Positions 56,150 through 64,000 of a stretch of 64,000 nucleotides of DNA are shown here, one piece after another; position 1 is the first letter of the stretch; every line of letters begins with the position of its first letter. A model generated the notes under the pieces. The model saw only the letters and a list, made by a program, of their open reading frames with translations. It was not told the origin of the DNA and ran no database searches. The translations under genes and the position numbers were made by a program. The DNA is from Argopecten irradians (Eukaryota; Mollusca; Bivalvia; Pectinida; Pectinidae), in NCBI RefSeq assembly GCF_041381155.1, contig NC_091147.1, positions 38,752,053-38,816,052 of the forward strand, in the 5' to 3' direction.

Positions 56150-57450
56150 ATTGATGTCATATCAGTCATATTGTTATTTAATATTGATGTCACATCTGTT
56201 ATGTCTAATATAGATGTCATATCAAGTTACGTAAAACTGGTTCATATCAGTTATGTAAAATGATGTCATATCAGTTATCTAAAATGATGTCCATATCAGT
56301 TATTTGATATGATAGTTGTTCATTATCAGTGCTATTTTGATATGATGTCATATCAGGTATATGTAATATGACTTTTCATATCAGTTATCTAAAATGATGT
56401 CATATCAATTATATAATATGATGTCCATATCAGTCTATGTAAAATTATGTCATATCAGTTATATCTGAAAATGATGTCTCAAATCAAGTTTATGTAAAAT
56501 GAATGGTCCCATGAAATCATGTATATGTTAGATATGAATGTCATATTAGTTACATAAAAAATTAGGTACATAATCAGTTATCTGTTAATTTTGCTATGAT
56601 GTCATATCAAGATATATTTTGATTAAATGTCAATATCAATTTTTACAATTATGTAATAATGAATGTCATTCCCCTCATTATCTAAGAATGAATGTCATAT
56701 CATAACTAAAATGCAGTCATGATCAGTTATCTTAGATGATGTCATATCAGTTAAACTGTAAATGATGTCATGTCAGTTATCTAAGATATTGATGTCAATA
56801 TCAGTTAACTTAATATGAATGTTCATAATCTGGGGATGGGGGTGGACGGGGAGTGCTGAGTATCGATGTCTGTGGGGGGGGGGGCATACAACAATTATCT
56901 AAAATGATGTCATATATCAGTTATTCTAAAAGTTGATGTCATATCATGTTAATGATTAAATTAAATGATTCATTGTCAGTTATCTAGAAAATGATGTCAT
57001 ATCAATTATGTTAATATGATTCTTAATCAGTTAGTCTTTAATACGATGGTCATACTCATAATTAACTAGGATGAATGTCATATCAGTGTAACTCCAACAT
57101 CATGATGTCTTAGTCACAGGTTCATCTAAAATGATGTTCATATCGCTATACTGGTATGTTATATGATGTCTGAATCATACTTACGTTACATAACTATATA
57201 AGGTCAGTATCAGTTATTTCTAAAATAACATCGTACATCTAATATCAGTTTATTAGTAAACAATGATGTCAATATCTGTTATGTAATAAGGGGCGAGGGC
57301 GAGGTGGAGGGGAGGCGAAGCGAGAGGAGGGGTCTATATGAGACTGTCATACTTTGTATCTACAAAATGATGTCCAATATCAGTTTATCTGAAATGATGC
57401 ACTATACCATTAATGTAACATTCACAAATGATGTCATATCCAAACATGAT
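56150..57450 (+). repeat. Degenerate tandem array, about 23-bp unit
   Basis: Dozens of units like AAAATGATGTCATATCAGTT then ATCT, with frequent single-base insertions and deletions. Two G-rich stretches interrupt it (about 56833-56884 and 57290-57331). Confidence 0.88.
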
Positions 57451-58861
57451 CCATAAGATGACGTCAGCCATTAAGGAATATACAAATAGTTGTGTCATTA
57501 TTGTTTAACTTGTGTCATATTAGTGATAGATGGAAATTACATCAGTAATGCAGTAAGTATATGGCTCATGTTATAATTTAATATAAAATCACGGTTATGT
57601 CAAAAAATAACTCGATACGTATGAAAAAATTACATAAACGAACATTATGAATGAATGTGAAATGATAAACATCAATAATTATAAGAAATTATAAAATGTC
57701 AGTATGTTACCGAGGATAAGAAGTATGTTGCTTGCATGAAAGGATGTCATATCAGTTAAGCCAAAAAATTACATATTAGTGATGTAAAATTGCATCTGCA
57801 GTGTGATAGTTTAACCTTCTATTGACATATGTCATGTGTCAATAATATATTAATTTATTACAATTTTTTGCTGTGAATTATAAAAGTTTTACGGTGACCA
57901 ATCAGAATGCAGCATTGACAGTGAAAATATAATTTTTGATTGTTTAGGGTTATTAGTATTGTGCGCGAAAATGATGTAAATATACTTTTGTGTAGAAAAA
58001 TATGGATGCGTTAGCTGCTCACATAAAATTGCAACGTTGTAATGCAAAATAACAAGGGCAAATAACTCTGCAAAATAAAAATTGGCGGAATATAAACCTT
58101 TGGCAGGAACTCTAAGTATTGATGGTCTTCTGTAAATGGATATTGAGAAAACAAATGTACAAAATACATAGAATATTTCCTTCTTTTTTGTTGTATTACC
58201 AGGAATATTTCATCTCACTTCGCACTCGTGAAAAATAATATTAAAGTTTCCCACCCTCACTCGGTGAAATATAACTGGTATTCATCAAGAAACAAGGAAT
58301 ACTCTCTATACAAACCAATGTCGATCAAGAATATGAAATGTTGTCATATCAGTCCGTATAAAAATTTATGTAATACCGGGTATGATGAGCAATGTAGTAA
58401 TATGATGTCAATGATTTAATTGAATGTTTTGGAAATGTTCCTTTCATATCATAAAAATGTCTTTTTATCACATAAATGGTCCGTTCAGCCATGTGTCTTA
58501 CGACCATTGTCATACATATCGTAAAAGATCCCACTCGTGGAATAGCACTATTGTGACTGTCATACAAATACACAATGACGTCATAATGAAAATACTGATG
58601 TGTTATAATGATTGTCTCTCAATAAGTTGGAAACAACAAATCCTATCTGATTTCACCACTGTTATATAGAAATGAAAATTGAAATGTTTTGTCTATATAA
58701 TATTTCCATATGAACTAGTTTATGTGATAAATAGAATCTTACAATTGTTGGCTACATACTCAAGGCTCATTGACTACCCACACTACTATCAAATTCTTGA
58801 ACTGGTTAAATAAATTACATATTAACATAGCCACTCAAGACATGTAATACCCTCCTTGCCT
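57450..58861. other. Non-coding flank of the 23-bp array
   Basis: AT-rich. Isolated ATGTCATATCAGT pieces of the array recur at about 57745 and 58345. No gene. Confidence 0.5.
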
Positions 58862-59070
58862 TTACTGTAATTGACCCCAATAAGCACACCGTGCAGGGCA
58901 TTTAAAAATTTGAAAAAAGAATACAACGGTTTCTAAATAAGACAAAATGATAGCAAACCTATACAGTTTTGTGTAGATTTTTGGTCCTCAGTTATGCGCA
59001 GGCAATTGTAATTGAGGGCCTCAAAGAGGGACGAGGAGGGCGCTAATAGGGGACATGAGGACCGAATACG
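58862..59070. mobile_element. Family E TIR element
   Basis: TTACTGTAATTGACCCCAAT then AAGCACACC. The far end is AGGGCGCTAATAGGGGACAT then GAGGACCGAATACG. Confidence 0.7.
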
Positions 59071-59430
59071 TTGATAAAATTGAATTTACATCAAATCAAT
59101 AATATAATATGATGTATTAAGTCCATAAGTTGAATCATTAATGTACTGTTTTGTGTTGATAATTTATAAAATGATGTAGAATTTAGTTTATATTAAATAG
59201 TGTCACATCAGTATCTTAAATGTCTCAATATGTTATACCTCGAATGTGATGCTGATACCTTAGTCAGATCTCTAGCTTCTAAAGCTACCAATCAATGTTT
59301 GATAATGTATACTGATCTAAATTTTGTTCTCATGATGATAGCCCATATTGCCAGAATTTTATTCATTGTTTGATTTTTATTGCTATTTATAATTTATTTT
59401 TATTTTTCGCTGAATGTTTTTTTTAGACAT

Positions 59431-59520
59431 AACTCATTCACTCCCCTGAAATTTCATAATGGACTAGTCTAGGTTTTGATTTTAGAAGAGTCTAAATGTG
59501 TTCAAGGGTGAATGAGTTAA
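59431..59520. mobile_element. Family F miniature palindrome, copy 3
   Basis: AACTCATTCACTCCCCTGAA / TTCAAGGGTGAATGAGTTAA with ATAATGGACTAGTCTAGG in the middle. Confidence 0.85.
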
Positions 59521-60719
59521 TCGAGATTGATATTTTATTGATAAAATAGAAGTGTGCCATGGTTATTGTATATCATAATATACAATTTTGGGAAAAAACA
59601 ATTAAGTTATCATTGAAAATAAGTCCCATGTAAAATTAGTCCCCTAGTGAATTACAGGTTATTTTGAGAACAGCAGTTATGAAGGAAAATAGTCCCTGTT
59701 AAATGCAAAGCGTAGTTAAAATTAGGAATTGGTGTTGTGTGGAATATTTAGATCAATCTTAGACTTAATATTGTAATAATGATGAAGACAGATTTTTAGG
59801 AAATGGTTTGATGTGAATATCAATAATTTTGTGATTTTTAATGAAAAATTTAACAATATTGACCAAAGAAGAAACATATGATATGTTTTATCTATTTCTT
59901 ATTATTTTGTGGATTAAATATTCTCAAAACAAAAAGCACACTGACATATAAGTTTAAAAACTTAAAATAATGTTTCATTATGTGTAAATTTTTTTTTTAA
60001 AACAAAATTTGCGTTTTACATTAAAAAAAAGTATATTTTATATTATTACTAGAAAATAGTCCCCCATGTGAATATTGGAATCATGATGACGGAAAATTAT
60101 CGATAGAGAATTGTCCCAGGTGAATATTCAATAAAGTTAAGAGTACGGGTTAGTTATCATTAGAAAAAAGATCCAGTGGGAAATTCTATGTCATTTAGAT
60201 TACTATTAAAATTAGTCCCATGTGAATTGTTACCCATTTAAAACTGCAGCAATAATGTTTTTATGTCTGAATATTAAGCATAATGAAATGTGGCAATGTT
60301 TAATTTGTTTTTGAAAATCTATTATAAAGACATTCTATTTAATGCTGTCACTAAAAATTCAAAAAAAAAAAAACTCAACCAGGATTATAAGGCTTCAATA
60401 AAAGGTTCCTTAAAAAATGAAGTTGACCGCCATGTTTGAAATAATTTACTTTTAGTTTTTGTCTTATTCACAGAGATTTTATGTATCAAATATCACTATC
60501 TTTATACAGATTTGCTTATATATTACATGTAGTTTATTAGATGTTGTTGCCATATGGTTTTTTGTTTTTTTTTATAATTCTCATTTGGATAATCAATTTT
60601 TGTTGCATATCGTATAATAACATTTTAAAGAGAAATCTATATTTTATACATATGTTGCTGCTTCATTCCAGCTAGTCATTCCAGTATAGTAGACTGGCCA
60701 CTGAACACTTATATAAAAC
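59521..60719. repeat. AT-rich stretch with scattered AGTCCCATGTGAAT pieces
   Basis: Variants of AAAATAGTCCC(A)TGTGAAT occur at about 59617, 59690, 60055, 60112 and 60210, at irregular spacing. This looks like the remains of an old tandem array. Confidence 0.5.
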
Positions 60720-61260
60720 TGAGTCTCTGTATTGTCTGGTTCTAAGCTTCAAACTAGGGGGAGATAATCTGGTTTCTTGATATAGGTATCAATCAAAGGG
60801 GATATAATATCTAGTCCCAATATGTCAAGAAATAAGGGAGATAAATTTGAGAATTTTTTTGTTACTTTGCTTCAATCTATGGTAGAAATCTAGTAATGTC
60901 CTAGTTCTATGTTTAGAATAGGGGGAGATAATCCAGTATATATCTGATTTTATGTTCAGAACTAAGGGAGATAATCAGGTTTGTTTGGTTCTATGGATCA
61001 AACTAGGGGGAGATAATCTGGTTTCTGGATATAGGTTATCAAATCTAAGGGGATAAAAAGTTCAAGTCCAATATTTCAAGAAATAATGGAGATAATCTAA
61101 TTTGTTTGGTCCTATGATTTAAACTATGGGGAGGATAATCTAGTATGTCTGGTTCTATGTTTCAAACTAAGGGAAGATTAAATTTTGTATGTCTAGGTTT
61201 ATGTTTCAAACTAAAGGGAGATAATCTGTATAATCTCCACTCCTTATGTTTAGGAGATAT
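60720..61260 (+). repeat. Degenerate minisatellite with GGGGGAGATAATCTGGT motif
   Basis: About 12 units of 40-50 bp, each with GGGAGATAATCTGGTTTGT then CTGGTTCTATGTTTCAAACT or close variants. Confidence 0.85.
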
Positions 61261-61407
61261 AAATCTGGTGTTTTATATGATCTCCATGTTGTAAATTAGT
61301 GACAGAGAACTGGTAGTAAAATAAGGTGGATTTTGAAACAAAATCTCAAGAAATGTGGCCATGTGCATGTAAATCATTGTTTTGTGTTGGTAATATAAAT
61401 GTATTAA

Positions 61408-61808
61408 AGGCCCATTACCTTTCCGGAGCAAAATATAAAGGTTTCTTAAAAAAAACATTAATAACATCAGAAAATGCATACCGATGACCTAAAATAAGGT
61501 TACGACACCAAACATATGCAAGATTTCCTGCGTAATATATGAAAACAGTGGAGAGTAAATTCGCTGTTTTGCCGTCTGGCGCAGTGATAGTCAACTACCG
61601 CGCGGTATTTAGGACGACGGCGGGAACATAATACGACCCGCGTTATGAAAATAAACATTTTATTTATTTTAAACAAATCGTTCAGAATGTGATGAATATG
61701 TAGTATTAATGGTAAGTTAATAATTTTTTGCGACTCTACAAAATTATCGATCTTGTTTTACATTCCTATTTTAAAAATTAAAAGCCGTTTCGGAAAGGTA
61801 GTGGGCCT
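61408..61808 (+). mobile_element. Family A TIR element, copy 3
   Basis: 401 bp with intact inverted ends (one change in the left arm, CCATTACC for CCACTACC) and TTAA at 61404-61407 and 61809-61812. Internally close to copies 1 and 2. Confidence 0.88.
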
Positions 61809-62036
61809 TTAATATTTCTTCTTTAAGGGGCATTGCTGTCTTTGAAATAGTTTTCAAATTAATACGAAATAAAACCAAATTAGGAAGAGTATAATCTTTA
61901 CATCATTTAAAAATGTCCTCAAAAATCCATCCATAACTGTTGTATCAGTAATGGCTGCAAAAAAACACCATAAGAACAAAATTCTTATGTTTGTGGATTC
62001 ACAGCAACCACGAATATAACGAAAAACTGTCTACAA

Positions 62037-62130
62037 ATTAACTCATTCACCCCTTACAATTCATAATGAATTGTTCCAAAGTTTGAATCGGAAGAGTTCA
62101 TATAGGTCGTTTTTAGGGGTGAATGAATTA
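62037..62130. mobile_element. Family F miniature palindrome, copy 4 (diverged)
   Basis: ATTAACTCATTCACCCCTTA / TTTTAGGGGTGAATGAATTA with TTCATAATGAATTGTTCC inside. Confidence 0.78.
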
Positions 62131-62499
62131 TAAGTTACATGTGTCTTAGTGACTGGGTTGAGTGTTTTTGAATGTAGGAGATACTTTTGGAATTAAAAGA
62201 GTTATGAACATTGATTAGGTACAATTATATCTATAAAAGTTGAACAAGCATATGATCAATGTTAGCTTAGATCTCCATTTATTAACATAATTTATAATCG
62301 TGATGATTTTTGTAATATGATGGAATAATTACCCATGTCTGTCTCGTTTTATTCTAATGCGTCTGATTTTCATGTGTCAGTTTTGTCTTGCAGGTATTTC
62401 TGTTATTTTTATTATTTGAACAATTTGTCTTTATTTATTACTGGTGACAATCCTATATCTTTATAGCTCAGGTATTCTGTTACGCCATTATACCAATCA

Positions 62500-62793
62500 T
62501 CCTCAATACTCTAGGGGTTACAATAACTGAAGTTATATCTACCCCGGGACTATGTAATAATAAAACTGAAAGCAGCGCAGGAGAAAAATTCTGAACCAAT
62601 CAGGGCCTGCAAAGACTTCTTTAGAAGTCTACAGAGAGAGTGATGCCATACAGTCAATCACAGTGTAACAGTATTCAATTATTTCAATTGACATCAATGG
62701 ACTAAATTATCTGTTCTGTTGCCTCCTATTTAACTATGAGATAGTCCAGGGGTGGATGTAACGTCGGTGATAATAACCCCTGGAGTATCGATG
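62500..62793. mobile_element. Family D TIR element, copy 11
   Basis: ATCCTCAATACTCTAGGGGT ... ATAACCCCTGGAGTATCGAT. Contains GAACCAATCAGGGCCTGCAA and TTTCAATTGACATCAATGG. Confidence 0.8.
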
Positions 62794-62857
62794 AAACCCT
62801 ACTTTATCTTTCATATCATGATGAAGTCTGTTTAGTTTTCTGGCGAGAATGTACACT

Positions 62858-62925
62858 GGACCCTCGATAATCCGGACACCTTCGTTCCCAGCCTAAACCG
62901 TCCGGATTACGAGATAATGTCATCA
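62858..62925. mobile_element. Fragment with CTCGATAATCCGGA motif
   Basis: ACTGGACCCTCGATAATCCG then GACACC, and CCGTCCGGATTACGAGATAA. This motif is typical of pogo/Tigger-type transposon ends as I recall them. No transposase is nearby. Confidence 0.5.
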
Positions 62926-63161
62926 GGTAGTTTTGAAAACAGGGATCAATTTGCTTGTATAGTAATTATATCTACACATGAAACAATCAATTTTATCTAT
63001 AGCAAGCGCGCTAGGGGCCAAATACTTAGTTATTGGGAATTTATATGTAGTTTGAAGATTATAGCATATTTGTACTATTTTATCTTGGATTAAAATCTGC
63101 AGCTTTCATATCCAACTAAAGTTGTTAGTCCGTCACCTTTGTCTGCTAGGAGCTCTATTCT

Positions 63162-63315
63162 GTATTTGCGTATTACAGAGTTATCTGCCCTTGCTGGTAG
63201 TTATTGTTTGTGACATCATGTGCTTGCGTGAGTAACATCTTACCTTTCAGAAATAATGATATCACAATCTATACCTACCCGCAAGGGAGATAACTCTGTA
63301 AGATGGCAAGAGAAT
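63162..63315. mobile_element. Family C palindromic element, copy 7 (shortened)
   Basis: TGTATTTGCGTATTACAGAG ... ACTCTGTAAGATGGCAAG. The central part between the arms is deleted relative to copy 4. Confidence 0.75.
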
Positions 63316-64000
63316 ACATTGATCTCTTTAAGCTCTTGATAGACTCGGGGAAATTGTTGAAACATAATATTTTATGGACCTATTGATGCATATCTATCCC
63401 ATATGAACAATAACTTGTGAGATTGTATATATATATATGTTATCCCAGTGATGGTTTAGATTCATTTATTTACTTTTGTCAACTGCAAAACTGGGAACAA
63501 AATCTAGCAAAGAATTACCTTGGGTAGCAACATATCATGTCTAAAACTTTCATCAAAATTCATCACCCAATGACTGCGGTACAGTTATATTAGTATGTAA
63601 TGTTAACATGCTTGCACCACAGAGTTTGATAATGTATGGTGCTTTTAGAAACTACAAATTTTAGACGTTGTTAACCATTTTTATATAATTGTTTGCCATA
63701 AAATTACATTTACGTTAATTTCTGCTTGAAACATTTGTGGTGGATTTTAATTTTACATTAATCAGATAGTATAACTACAGTTGTGGTTGTATATTGAAAT
63801 CAGTCAGTTTTATCTGTACGCTTTTAATTTGCAATTTATCAGTTTTGCCATAGATACATGTAAATTGATATATGACCATTGCATTAATATCATGTTTTTA
63901 AGTTACAACTAATTTTTTTTAAGCTCTCCTGATTTTGATGTTAGGAGAATGGCATTGTGTCCATCTGTTGGTCAAGTTTCTAAATCATTACTAGTCATCA
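63316..64000. other. Right edge, non-coding
   Basis: Contains an (AT) run near 63430 and otherwise nothing recognised. Confidence 0.5.

Noticed and set aside
56150..57450. Centromeric satellite
   Set aside because: The array is only 1.3 kb, highly degenerate and flanked by ordinary interspersed repeats.

Overview
This is an AT-rich, gene-poor and repeat-rich piece of an animal nuclear genome. Split genes with GT-AG introns, a heparan sulfate sulfotransferase, an FBXO36 orthologue, a GT31 glycosyltransferase and dense small terminal-inverted-repeat (TIR) elements suggest a lophotrochozoan. A bivalve mollusc is most likely, but that is inferred from gene content and repeat style, not from a species marker.

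Layout. 1-1253 is a nested repeat. 1408-2982 (+) is the last coding exon of a FAM111-like serine protease with an intact His/Asp/Ser triad; its earlier exons lie off the left edge or are lost. 9906-16557 (-) is a complete five-exon FBXO36 gene (215 aa), including one GC-AG intron. 16952-23083 (+) is a complete two-exon heparan sulfate 6-O-sulfotransferase gene (373 aa), head to head with FBXO36 across 394 bp. 44233-45486 (-) is a single-exon beta-1,3-galactosyltransferase-like gene (417 aa). A broken relative lies 5.6 kb upstream on the same strand (about 51045-51480). 38720-40560 (+) is a decayed LINE split by another element.

The rest is mostly non-coding and dominated by small repeat families with several copies each. 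Family A (about 400 bp, 3 copies) and family B (about 355 bp, 4 copies) both have TTAA target duplications. Family C is about 190 bp and palindromic, in 7 copies, often carrying TGACGTCA. Family D is about 300 bp in 11 copies, four of them stacked directly downstream of the galactosyltransferase stop codon. Family E has TACCGTATTCG-type ends and GC-rich subterminal boxes. Family F is about 90 bp, in 4 copies. There are also tRNA-derived SINEs, isolated hairpins, and minisatellites at 10.47-10.92, 32.87-33.64, 51.5-52.3, 56.1-57.5 and 60.7-61.25 kb.

The genes do not form one pathway, but two are plausible Golgi type II enzymes of glycan synthesis (heparan sulfate 6-O-sulfation and beta-1,3-galactosylation). 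No CRISPR array, rRNA, intact tRNA or intact autonomous transposon was seen.
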